The notes: a model not told the origin generated them from the letters alone. DNA of 7,103 bases from Desulfobacterales bacterium (GCA_030629475.1 DAOVOU010000110.1:1-7103); one strand, 5' to 3'; positions 1 through 5,346 are shown, numbered from the stretch's first letter. Made by a program: numbers and translations.

Positions 1-28
1 GGCAGAAAACAAATTCGAAATCCGAATA

Positions 29-94
29 CCCGCCTGCCAACGCCTGAGACAGCATTCAGCTTATGTGCCGGCATCTCTGGCAATGGCGGGCAGG
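29..94. repeat. 66-bp hairpin element, copy 1
   Basis: The element starts cccgcctgccaacgcc and ends ggcaatggcgggcagg, and both 16-nt ends are identical to those of the copy at 2826-2891. The ends pair at 12 Watson-Crick positions plus one G-T, with three mismatches. The stem continues inward at 46-49 with 74-77 (gaga with tctc). The heptamer acagcat (49-55) and a gtgc are shared with copy 2. It sits inside a 7-nt array without disturbing the register: the CG at 23 and the CG at 96 are 73 apart, which is 66 plus 7. This looks like a MITE-like or REP-like small element. No target-site duplication is obvious. Confidence 0.8.
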
Positions 95-216
95 TCGAAA
101 TCCGAAACAAATTCTAAATCTTCAAAATTCAAATGACCAAAACTGAGTGCACGACCATATCTCAAACAGCTCAAATTCCATGTTTTGAACATTCGAACAT
201 TTGTATTTTGGATTTG

Positions 217-278
217 CCCGCCCTGGCGCTTCGGCTTATTATAAGCTACCAAGCCAGTAATTCAGGTCTGGGCCAGGG
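217..278. repeat. GC-rich imperfect hairpin inside island A
   Basis: Perfect 7-nt inverted ends ccctggc (221-227) and gccaggg (272-278) enclose a smaller inverted repeat, gctta/taagc (234-238 and 242-246), and a ggctt/aagcc pair. It interrupts the AT-rich array much as the 66-bp element does, but its ends are clearly different, so it would be a separate or very diverged element. It has no T-run after it, so it is unlikely to be a terminator. Confidence 0.45.
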
Positions 279-398
279 TTTCGAATTTCGAATTTCGTGG
301 TTAGCGCAAGCTTCACTTCATGTCGGATTTCCGGTTTATCCGGGTTAGGTAGAGATCAACAACAAGTGACGAATGACAAATGAGGCAGGAACAAGTCT

Positions 399-1022
399 AT
401 GGCCTTTCAAGATGTATATAACATGGATGGTGTAAAGGTTTCTGAGATAGACCTGATGGATGAAATCTTTAATGTCCCGGTCAAGCAGCACGTCTTGCAT
501 GAGGTGGTCACCATGCAGCTAGCCAACAGGCGTGCCGGAACGGCTGCCACCAAAGGGCGTTCTGAAGTGCGTGGTTCAGGGAAAAAGCCTTACCGCCAGA
601 AGGGCACGGGTCGCGCCCGAGCAGGGTCCAGGAAATCTCCTCTGTGGCGCGGTGGAGGTGTTGTATTTGGTCCAAGGCCGCGCAGTTATGCCTACAAGGT
701 ACCCAAAAAGGTTCGCAGACAGGCCCTAAAAATGGCCCTGACAAGCAAGCTGCAAGAGCATGCCTTAGTTGTTGTGGACAAACTTGATCTGGAAACCGTC
801 AAGACAAAACGATTTGTGGAGGTTTTGGTAGCGTTAAAGACGAAAGAGGCATTGATCGTAACAGACCGGGAACTTGAGAACCTTGAGCTTTCCTCAAGGA
901 ATGTGCCCCGTGTGAAGGTGGTGCGCTGGGAAGGTTTGAATGTTTATGACATCCTCAAATTTAAACACCTGATCTTGCTTGAGCCTTCTGTGAAGCATCT
1001 TGAGGGGAGATTGCTCTCATGA
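399..1022 (+). CDS. rplD: 50S ribosomal protein L4
   Basis: L4 is a primary 23S rRNA-binding protein whose long basic loop lines the narrow part of the peptide exit tunnel. The 207-residue product matches the family's usual length. The extended loop spans about residues 44-95 and includes GSGKKPYRQKGTGRARAG and the SPLWRGGG segment, followed by a Rossmann-like C-terminal half. The ATG at 399 follows a GAGGCAGGA SD about 9 nt away. The in-frame ATG at 423 lacks an SD and would remove conserved N-terminal sequence. The stop overlaps the rplW start as ATGA, implying translational coupling. In E. coli, L4 represses the S10 operon through the leader ahead of rpsJ, which lies outside this window. 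The upstream island separates it from rplC. Confidence 0.98.
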   Translation: MAFQDVYNMDGVKVSEIDLMDEIFNVPVKQHVLHEVVTMQLANRRAGTAATKGRSEVRGSGKKPYRQKGTGRARAGSRKSPLWRGGGVVFGPRPRSYAYKVPKKVRRQALKMALTSKLQEHALVVVDKLDLETVKTKRFVEVLVALKTKEALIVTDRELENLELSSRNVPRVKVVRWEGLNVYDILKFKHLILLEPSVKHLEGRLLS

Positions 1023-1306
1023 ACCCATACGAGATTATCAGAAAACCCATTATTACTGAAAAGAGCACCATTCAAAAGGAGAAGGATAATCAACTTACTT
1101 TTGAGGTGGACCGCAAGGCCAACAGGGTGGAGATCAGGCATGCGGTGGAAAAGATTTTCGACGTTCGGGTGATAAAGGTTCGGACTATACAGATGAAAGG
1201 CAAGGTCAAACGTATGGGTCGGACCCTGGGCAAACGCCGCGACTGGAAGAAGGCTATCGTGACCATGGCCGCGGGTGAGAATATTGAGTTTTTTGAAGGA
1301 GTGTGA
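1019..1306 (+). CDS. rplW: 50S ribosomal protein L23
   Basis: L23 binds 23S rRNA domain III at the tunnel exit and is the docking site for trigger factor and the signal recognition particle. The 95-residue product is typical of the short bacterial form. It begins with the characteristic NPYEIIRKPIITEKS segment and keeps the F-D-V-R-V-I-K-V-R strand and the Arg/Lys-rich loop (about residues 60-82). The start overlaps the rplD stop by 4 nt, and a GAGGGGAGA SD lies at 1002-1010 inside rplD. The next gene, rplB, begins 8 nt after the stop. Confidence 0.98.
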   Translation: MNPYEIIRKPIITEKSTIQKEKDNQLTFEVDRKANRVEIRHAVEKIFDVRVIKVRTIQMKGKVKRMGRTLGKRRDWKKAIVTMAAGENIEFFEGV

Positions 1307-1314
1307 TTTGGAAT

Positions 1315-2139
1315 ATGGCACTTAGAAAAGTGAAACCTACCTCTCCTGGACGGCGATTTCAGACATATGATACGTTTGATGATGTCACAAGGTCTCGCCC
1401 TGAGAGGAGCTTAGTGCGACCTCTCAAGAAGAGTGGGGGTCGCAATACCGGTGGTCGTATGACATGTCGCCACCGTGGTGGTGGACACAAACGGCGTTAC
1501 CGCATCATTGATTTCAAGCGTGACAAGACCGATGTCCCGGCAAAGGTGGCATCTATAGAATATGATCCCAATCGATCGGCCCGCATCGCCCTCCTCCACT
1601 ATGCAGACGGGGAAAAGCGCTATATTGTGGCTCCTCATAAGCTGTTGGTAAGCGACGCAGTGATCGCTGGGCCCACAGCCGATATTAAGCCCGGCAATGT
1701 TTTGCCGCTTCGCAATATACCGCTGGGTACCCAGATCCACAATATTGAGATGCAGCCGGGCAAGGGGGCACAGATAGCGCGCAGTGCGGGAACCTATGCA
1801 CAACTCATGGCCAGAGAGGGACGGTATGCTCAGGTGAAGCTTCCTTCAGGTGAGGTTCGTATGTTTCTGATCGATTGCAGGGCAACGGTTGGTCAGGTGG
1901 GAAGTCTGGAACATGAAAAGATTTTTCTAGGCAAAGCAGGCCGAAAACGCTGGCTGGGCCGCCGGCCAAAGGTACGAGGTGTTGCCATGAATCCTGTAGA
2001 CCATCCAATGGGTGGTGGCGAGGGCAAGGCATCTGGAGGACGGCACCCCTGTTCTCCATGGGGTGTACCCACCAAAGGGTATAGAACACGAAAGAAGAAT
2101 AAAGTTAGCGATCGGTACATTGTGAAGCGCAGAAAATAG
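1315..2139 (+). CDS. rplB: 50S ribosomal protein L2
   Basis: L2 is one of the largest and most conserved 50S proteins. It is needed for subunit association and lies near the peptidyl-transferase centre. From the ATG at 1315 the product is 274 residues, against 273 in E. coli, starting MALRKVKPTSPGRR. The SD GAAGGAG at 1295-1301 fits this ATG; the in-frame GTG at 1303 is too close to it and overlaps the rplW stop. The N-terminal OB-fold and C-terminal SH3-like halves are complete. The C-terminal loop reads NPVDHPMGGGEG: His230 (His229 in mature E. coli numbering) is retained, while the second His of the usual HPHGGGEG is Met232. Downstream, rpsS starts 16 nt after the stop. Confidence 0.98.
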   Translation: MALRKVKPTSPGRRFQTYDTFDDVTRSRPERSLVRPLKKSGGRNTGGRMTCRHRGGGHKRRYRIIDFKRDKTDVPAKVASIEYDPNRSARIALLHYADGEKRYIVAPHKLLVSDAVIAGPTADIKPGNVLPLRNIPLGTQIHNIEMQPGKGAQIARSAGTYAQLMAREGRYAQVKLPSGEVRMFLIDCRATVGQVGSLEHEKIFLGKAGRKRWLGRRPKVRGVAMNPVDHPMGGGEGKASGGRHPCSPWGVPTKGYRTRKKNKVSDRYIVKRRK

Positions 2140-2155
2140 TGTACAGGGTGAGGAT

Positions 2156-2446
2156 ATGTCGCGTTCGTTAAAAAAAGGTGCTTACATTGACCAAAAATTA
2201 CTAAAAAAGGTGCTTGCGGCTCAGGAGAGCATGAGCCGGAAGGTCATTAAAACCTGGTCGAGGCGTTCCACCATCGTCCCTGATCTGGTTGGTTTGACAC
2301 TGGCCGTGCACAATGGGAAAAAGTTCGTTCCGGTGTTTGTATCAGAAGACATGGTAGGCCACAAATTGGGGGAGTTTGCACCTACAAGGACCTTTTATGC
2401 ACATGCAGGTGATAAGAAGACCCGTTTGAAAGGGAAGAAGAAATAG
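2156..2446 (+). CDS. rpsS: 30S ribosomal protein S19
   Basis: S19 sits in the 30S head, binds 16S rRNA with S13 and contacts the A-site tRNA and the 50S bridge. The product is 96 residues, close to the 92 of E. coli, with a lysine-rich tail (KGKKK). Family signatures are MSRSLKKG at the start, the KTWSRRSTIVPD segment, AVHNGKKFVPV and the MVGHKLGEFAPTRTF block near residues 62-78. The ATG is preceded by GGGTGAGGA. rplV starts only 2 nt after the stop. Confidence 0.98.
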   Translation: MSRSLKKGAYIDQKLLKKVLAAQESMSRKVIKTWSRRSTIVPDLVGLTLAVHNGKKFVPVFVSEDMVGHKLGEFAPTRTFYAHAGDKKTRLKGKKK

Positions 2447-2448
2447 TA

Positions 2449-2781
2449 ATGGAAGTCAAGACAGTAGCAAGATATGTGCGAATTTCTTCCACAAAGGTTC
2501 GAAAAGTGGCAAGAGCAGTGAAGGGCAAACCGGTAGAGGATGGTCTGAGCGCATTGGGTTTTATGCCGCACCGTTCGGCCAGGGTCTTGGGGAAGATCAT
2601 ACGTTCGGCGGTGGCTAATGCTGAGCAGAAGCCTGACATTGAGGTGGACAACCTGTCCATTGCAAATATTGTTGTCAATCAGGGGCCGAGCTTGAAGCGT
2701 TTTCGGCCAAGGGCCATGGGACGAGCAACCAGGATTCTCAAGCGTACCAGTCATATTACGGTCGTTTTGGCAGAAGAGTAA
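2449..2781 (+). CDS. rplV: 50S ribosomal protein L22
   Basis: L22 contacts all 23S rRNA domains, and its beta-hairpin lines the exit tunnel opposite L4. The 110-residue product matches E. coli in length. The globular domain is followed by the hairpin at about residues 80-103, with the conserved RFRPRAMGRATRI tip. The SD is the purine-rich end of rpsS (AGGGAAGAAG), and the intergenic gap is 2 nt, so coupling to rpsS is likely. Downstream the tight packing breaks: 269 nt of non-coding repeat DNA separate it from rpsC, where these two genes are usually adjacent. Confidence 0.98.
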   Translation: MEVKTVARYVRISSTKVRKVARAVKGKPVEDGLSALGFMPHRSARVLGKIIRSAVANAEQKPDIEVDNLSIANIVVNQGPSLKRFRPRAMGRATRILKRTSHITVVLAEE

Positions 2782-2825
2782 TATAAGATGTCGGAAATTG
2801 TACAACTTACTGAACTTATAGCACT

Positions 2826-2891
2826 CCCGCCTGCCAACGCCACGCACAGCATACGGTTCTAGTGCGAGTATACGTGGCAATGGCGGGCAGG
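2826..2891. repeat. 66-bp hairpin element, copy 2
   Basis: It has the same length and the same two 16-nt ends as the copy at 29-94. Of the 34 internal positions 18 are identical, including acagcat (2846-2852) and gtgc (2862-2865). The inner stem has changed in a paired fashion: 2843-2874 is C-G where copy 1 has G-C, and 2844-2873 is G-C where copy 1 has A-T. It lies 44 nt after the rplV stop. Flanks are unrelated to those of copy 1, which supports the element boundaries. No direct duplication of the flanks is evident. Confidence 0.8.
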
Positions 2892-2919
2892 TTATTAGCT
2901 TGCCTGTAATCTCGAGAAA

Positions 2920-3010
2920 GGAATGATGGAATATTGGAATGATGGAAAAGATAAAAAGACCAAAATCCTCTTAAACCCATTATTCCACTATTCCATTGTT
3001 CCATTATTCC
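2920..3010. repeat. Period-8 palindromic array, island B
   Basis: The 5' arm has units gaatgatg, gaatattg and gaatgatg starting at 2921, 2929 and 2937. The 3' arm has units of the type ccattatt starting at 2977, 2985, 2993 and 3001. Positions 2920-2945 pair with 2977-3002 as 22 Watson-Crick pairs, 3 G-U and 1 mismatch, around a 31-nt spacer (2946-2976). The start of the 3' array is 56 nt after the start of the 5' array, exactly seven units, so the whole block is in one 8-nt register. There is no T-run to suggest termination. Confidence 0.88.
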
Positions 3011-3040
3011 AGGCTGTGAGCGGAGCGAACTAAGTTCAAA

Positions 3041-3046
3041 GGAGGT
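3041..3046 (+). promoter_or_regulatory. Strong SD fixing the rpsC TTG start
   Basis: GGAGGT stands 4 nt before the TTG at 3051, within AAAGGAGGT. It is among the strongest SDs in the window and compensates for the weak initiation codon and for loss of coupling to rplV across the island. Confidence 0.85.
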
Positions 3047-3050
3047 CAGT

Positions 3051-3698
3051 TTGGGACAGAAGGTAAATCCGATTGGGTTCAGGTTGGGGATTACCAGGTC
3101 GTGGAATTCTCGATGGTTTGCCCGCAAGGATTATGCTAAGTTTATCATAGATGACCATAAGATCCGCGAGTTTCTGAAGAAAAAGCTCTATCATGCTGGT
3201 ATATCGAATATCGAAATTGAAAGATGGGCCAACCGCATTAGATTACGCATATATGCTGCCCGTCCAGGTATCGTGATCGGGAAAAGGGGATCGGAGATTG
3301 AGCAGCTCAAAAAGGAGTTGGAGAAGCTGGTCTCGCAGGAGATGGTGATTGATATCCAGGAGGTGAGAAGGCCTGAGGTAGACGCTCAATTGATAGCCGA
3401 AAACGTGGGCACGCAACTTGAAAGGCGGATTGCCTTTCGCCGGGCCATGAAGAGGAGTGTGGCATCAGCGATGAGGTTCGGGGCCAAGGGAATCAAGATA
3501 TCCTGTTCGGGTCGTTTGGGAGGGGCAGAAATGGCCAGGACCGAATGGTACAAGGAAGGGAGAATTCCCCTTCACACATTAAGAGCGGATATTGATTACG
3601 GGTTTGCTCAGGCCCGCTGCACCTACGGGATTATCGGAATAAAGGTGTGGATATTTAACGGTGAGATCCTTGAGAAAGACAAAGGGGAAGCAATTTAG
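3051..3698 (+). CDS. rpsC: 30S ribosomal protein S3
   Basis: S3 forms the outer face of the 30S head at the mRNA entry tunnel and contributes to mRNA unwinding. The product is 215 residues (E. coli 233, with a variable tail). It has the MGQKVNPIGFRLG start, a type II KH domain with GKRG at residues 77-80, and the C-terminal SGRLGGAEMARTEWYKEG block. Translation starts at TTG 3051, placed by the conserved N-terminus and the adjacent GGAGGT; no in-frame ATG would preserve the N-terminal motif. rplP begins 12 nt after the stop, and its SD overlaps the stop codon. Confidence 0.97.
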   Translation: MGQKVNPIGFRLGITRSWNSRWFARKDYAKFIIDDHKIREFLKKKLYHAGISNIEIERWANRIRLRIYAARPGIVIGKRGSEIEQLKKELEKLVSQEMVIDIQEVRRPEVDAQLIAENVGTQLERRIAFRRAMKRSVASAMRFGAKGIKISCSGRLGGAEMARTEWYKEGRIPLHTLRADIDYGFAQARCTYGIIGIKVWIFNGEILEKDKGEAI

Positions 3699-3710
3699 GA
3701 GAGCTCTATC

Positions 3711-4127
3711 ATGCTTAGTCCTAAGAAGGTCAAATATCGGAAACAACAGAAGGGCAGGATGAAAGGAAAGGCCTATCGGGGATCGACTTTGAGCTTTGGT
3801 GCGTACGGACTTCAGGCGATTGAGTGCGGGCGCATGACGGCTCAACAGATTGAAGCGGCTCGTGTTGCCATGACGCGTCACGTGAAACGGGGTGCAAAGA
3901 TTTGGATCCGAGTTTTTCCTGATAAGCCGATTACAAAGAAACCTGCTGAAACGAGGATGGGCAAAGGGAAAGGTTCCCCGGAGGGCTGGGTTGCTGTGGT
4001 CAAGCCTGGCAAGATGCTCTATGAGATGGAAGGAGTCTCTGCCGATTTGGCAACAGAAGCCTTCCGATTGGCTTCACACAAACTCCCGTTCAGGACACGC
4101 TTCGTGAGACGGGGTGAGCGCTCATGA
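3711..4127 (+). CDS. rplP: 50S ribosomal protein L16
   Basis: L16 binds near the A site and helps position aminoacyl-tRNA; it is a late-assembly 50S protein. The 138-residue product is standard length, starting MLSPKKVKYRKQQKGR. The conserved loop ETRMGKGKG at residues 80-88 contains Arg82, equivalent by motif to the hydroxylated Arg81 of E. coli; whether it is modified here cannot be told. The SD TAGGAGAG (3696-3703) uses the rpsC stop codon. The stop overlaps the rpmC start as ATGA. Confidence 0.98.
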   Translation: MLSPKKVKYRKQQKGRMKGKAYRGSTLSFGAYGLQAIECGRMTAQQIEAARVAMTRHVKRGAKIWIRVFPDKPITKKPAETRMGKGKGSPEGWVAVVKPGKMLYEMEGVSADLATEAFRLASHKLPFRTRFVRRGERS

Positions 4128-4321
4128 AAGCAAGCCAATTGAGGGAGCTAAGTTCAGAAGAATTGGGGAACAAACTGGCAGATTTGACCCAGGAACTCTT
4201 CAATCTAAGATTTCAGCATGCCACGGACCAACTGGAAAATCCAATGAGGTTGCAGCAAACAAAGCGGGATATTGCCCGGGTTAAGACCGTCCTGAGGGAA
4301 CGGCAGATTGATGATTTATGA
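4124..4321 (+). CDS. rpmC: 50S ribosomal protein L29
   Basis: L29 is a small helical-hairpin protein at the tunnel exit beside L23. The 65-residue product has the two antiparallel helices, with the KLADLTQELFNLRFQ segment (about 17-31) and the conserved TKRDIARVKTVLRER (46-60). The start overlaps rplP by 4 nt and has GGGGTGAG as SD. The final codons (Ile-Asp-Asp-Leu-stop, from about 4307) are built from the 7-nt units of the palindromic array that follows, so the C-terminal tail and the stop codon lie inside its 5' arm. The core fold is unaffected. Confidence 0.97.
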   Translation: MKASQLRELSSEELGNKLADLTQELFNLRFQHATDQLENPMRLQQTKRDIARVKTVLRERQIDDL

Positions 4322-4370
4322 TTGTCGATTGTTTTTCAATCGTCAATCATCAATCGTCAATAGACAATCC
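4306..4370. repeat. Period-7 palindromic array spanning the rpmC stop, island C
   Basis: The 5' arm has units gattgat, gatttat and gattgtc starting at 4306, 4313 and 4320, then gattg. The 3' arm has units caatcgt, caatcat and caatcgt starting at 4337, 4344 and 4351, then two more degenerate units. Positions 4306-4331 pair with 4337-4362 as 22 Watson-Crick pairs, 1 G-U and 3 mismatches, with a TTTTT loop. The T-run is in the loop, not after the stem, so this is not a standard terminator. The 5' arm includes the last coding nucleotides and the stop of rpmC. The rpsQ SD follows immediately. Confidence 0.9.
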
Positions 4371-4382
4371 ATAGGATGAGAT

Positions 4383-4640
4383 ATGAAAGATAGGGGATTG
4401 AGAAAAAGGCAGATTGGCACGGTTGTTAGTAATAAGATGGATAAGACGGTTGTGGTGTCCATAGAGAGGATAGTACAACATCCTATCTACAAGAAGTACG
4501 TGAGGCGACGTGGCAAGTGCGTTGCCCACGATGCCCAAAACATATGCGGGATAGGCGACAAGGTGATGATTGTAGAAACCAGGCCTCTGAGTAAGACGAA
4601 GCGCTGGCGCGTGCGTGAGATTGTGGAGAAGGCTCTTTGA
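4383..4640 (+). CDS. rpsQ: 30S ribosomal protein S17
   Basis: S17 is an OB-fold primary assembly protein that binds 16S rRNA helices 7 and 11. The 85-residue product matches the E. coli length (84). Visible signatures are GTVVSNKMDKTVVV near residues 12-25, HPIYKKY, and the CGIGDKVMI-x-ETRPLSKTKRW block in the C-terminal half. The ATG at 4383 has AGGA (4373-4376) as SD, directly after the 3' arm of the island C hairpin. rplN follows after 16 nt. Confidence 0.98.
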   Translation: MKDRGLRKRQIGTVVSNKMDKTVVVSIERIVQHPIYKKYVRRRGKCVAHDAQNICGIGDKVMIVETRPLSKTKRWRVREIVEKAL

Positions 4641-4656
4641 GAGGGGTATCAGAGCG

Positions 4657-5025
4657 ATGATACAGGCGGAAACCAAGCTACAAGTGGCGGACAACTCAGG
4701 TGCTAAAAAGTTGTATTGTATCCGGGTGCTCGGCGGGTCCCGTCGGCGGTATGCAAGGATCGGAGATACTATTATCGTTTCGGTAAAGGAGGCCATACCA
4801 AACGCCAAAGTGAAGAAGGGAGATGTCATGCGGGCAGTCGTGGTCCGGACAAAGAAGGAATTACGCAGGCCTGATGGTTCCTACATAAGATTTGACGACA
4901 ATTCCGCGGTACTGATCAATCAGCAGGGAGAGCCGATTGGCACCCGTATTTTTGGTCCTGTGGCCAGGGAACTCCGGGCAAAGAAGTTTGTGAAAATAAT
5001 GTCGTTGGCTCCGGAGGTATTATGA
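4657..5025 (+). CDS. rplN: 50S ribosomal protein L14
   Basis: L14 is a five-stranded barrel protein at the subunit interface (bridges B5 and B8) and a partner of L19. The ATG at 4657 gives 122 residues, the family length, beginning MIQAETKLQVADNSGAK. An upstream in-frame ATG at 4615 lies inside rpsQ and adds 14 unconserved residues, so it is rejected. GAGGGG at 4641-4646 is the SD. Conserved blocks are GDTIIVSVKEAIPNAKVKKGD, RRPDGSYIRFDDN and the GTRIFGPVAREL segment near residues 92-103. Near the 3' end, GGAGG (5013-5017) precedes an ATGA at the stop, a typical coupling signal, but the next real gene starts about 320 nt later. Confidence 0.98.
   Translation: MIQAETKLQVADNSGAKKLYCIRVLGGSRRRYARIGDTIIVSVKEAIPNAKVKKGDVMRAVVVRTKKELRRPDGSYIRFDDNSAVLINQQGEPIGTRIFGPVARELRAKKFVKIMSLAPEVL
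5013..5025 (+). promoter_or_regulatory. Orphaned coupling signal: SD plus ATGA at the rplN stop
   Basis: GGAGG at 5013-5017 is 4 nt before an ATG at 5022 that overlaps the rplN stop. The frame it opens (5022-5219, 65 codons) runs into the TCGAAA array and has no recognisable protein. This layout is what an original rplN/rplX junction would look like if rplX had been displaced downstream by the island. A translated repeat peptide remains possible. Confidence 0.5.
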
Positions 5026-5100
5026 TCTTACGCAGGGAGCGTTTCCGGGTTCTTGTGAGGTCCCAGCCATGCCTGTTTATTGGAGAAATGAGGAAGAAAC

Positions 5101-5286
5101 TCGAAACTCGAATATCGAAATTCGAAACAATGACCAAATTTTCAAAATTCAAATTACCGAAACAAAAAATCCGGAAGCAAATGAGAAGCTATAATAATTT
5201 TGGAAATTTGAACATTTGAATTTGCGGCTTATGCCTTGAGAACAGTACGAATTTGTTTCGGATTTCGAATTTCGTGCTTCGGATTT
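5101..5286. repeat. Period-7 palindromic array, island D
   Basis: The 5' arm has four TCGAAAC/T-type units starting at 5101, 5108, 5115 and 5122, then degenerate 7-mers (aatgacc, aaatttt, caaaatt, caaatta, ccgaaac) to about 5184. The 3' side has a degenerate AT-rich part at about 5197-5224, then cggattt, cgaattt, cgtgctt and cggattt starting at 5259, 5266, 5273 and 5280. The last 21 nt of the TCGAAA block (5108-5128) pair with the 3' array at 17 positions plus one G-U. The unit order and the caaaatt, caaatNa, ccNaaac run match island A at 122-142. Confidence 0.85.
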
Positions 5287-5329
5287 ATTCAGAGCGGTGT
5301 AAGAATCTGGGAATGCACACGCGAGAGGT

Positions 5330-5336
5330 GGGGGAG
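5330..5336 (+). promoter_or_regulatory. SD deciding the rplX GTG start
   Basis: GGGGGAG lies 10 nt before the GTG at 5347. It supports this start over the in-frame ATG at 5236, whose extra 37 residues would be translated repeat array with no L24 similarity. Confidence 0.75.
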
Positions 5337-5346
5337 TATATCAACT

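Larger units (their letters stand above)
14..299. repeat. Period-7 palindromic array, island A
   Basis: The 5' arm has 7-nt units with CG at 16, 23, 96 and 103. It continues as degenerate AT-rich 7-mers (aaatctt, caaaatt, caaatga) to about 142. The 3' arm carries the reverse complement: degenerate 7-mers around 182-216, then CG at 282, 289 and 296, exactly 7 apart. The array is interrupted by the 66-bp element at 29-94 and by a GC-rich hairpin at 217-278. It shares unit order and sequence with the island between rplN and rplX, so the two are copies of one family. Confidence 0.75.
1..398. other. Gene-free island A upstream of rplD, built of repeats
   Basis: No credible gene lies here. In this cluster rplC normally sits directly before rplD, but no L3 C-terminus is visible, so rplC must end before the window. 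The stretch consists of 7-nt-period TCGAAAT-type units (from about 14), a 66-bp hairpin element (29-94), a degenerate AT-rich inverted pair (about 115-216), a second GC-rich hairpin (217-278), a 3' ATTTCGA array (279-299), unassigned sequence (300-363), a three-unit TGAC-type array (364-384) and the rplD SD. The open frames across it translate the repeats and have no recognisable protein features. I see no clear promoter or terminator. Confidence 0.8.
5026..5346. other. Gene-free island D between rplN and rplX
   Basis: These 321 nt hold no recognisable gene. Positions 5026-5100 are plain sequence without visible repeats. Positions 5101-5286 hold the period-7 palindromic array. Positions 5287-5346 lead into rplX and contain its SD. 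In most bacteria rplN and rplX are nearly adjacent. I see no promoter that I would defend and no terminator. Confidence 0.75.

Noticed and set aside
61..252. 63-codon open frame on - strand in island A
   Set aside because: It runs through the 66-bp hairpin and the period-7 array; composition and content follow the repeats.
133..348. 71-codon open frame on + strand in island A
   Set aside because: It translates repeat and hairpin sequence, has no SD and no family resemblance.
1303..1314. Upstream GTG start for rplB
   Set aside because: It overlaps the rplW stop, sits almost on top of the SD, and adds residues before the conserved MALRKVKPTSPGRR start.
2788..2862. 24-codon ATG frame after rplV ending inside the 66-bp element
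   Set aside because: Weak SD, half the frame is the hairpin element, and no recognisable peptide; most likely chance.
4320..4362. Rho-independent terminator after rpmC
   Set aside because: The T-run forms the loop, and no U-rich tract follows the stem; the operon clearly continues.
1..5286. CRISPR array
   Set aside because: Units are 7-9 nt, contiguous and degenerate, with inverted partners; there are no 23-47 nt repeats with unique spacers.
5236..5346. Upstream ATG start for rplX
   Set aside because: The extra 37 residues are translated array and leader; L24 homology begins at the GTG at 5347, which has its own SD.
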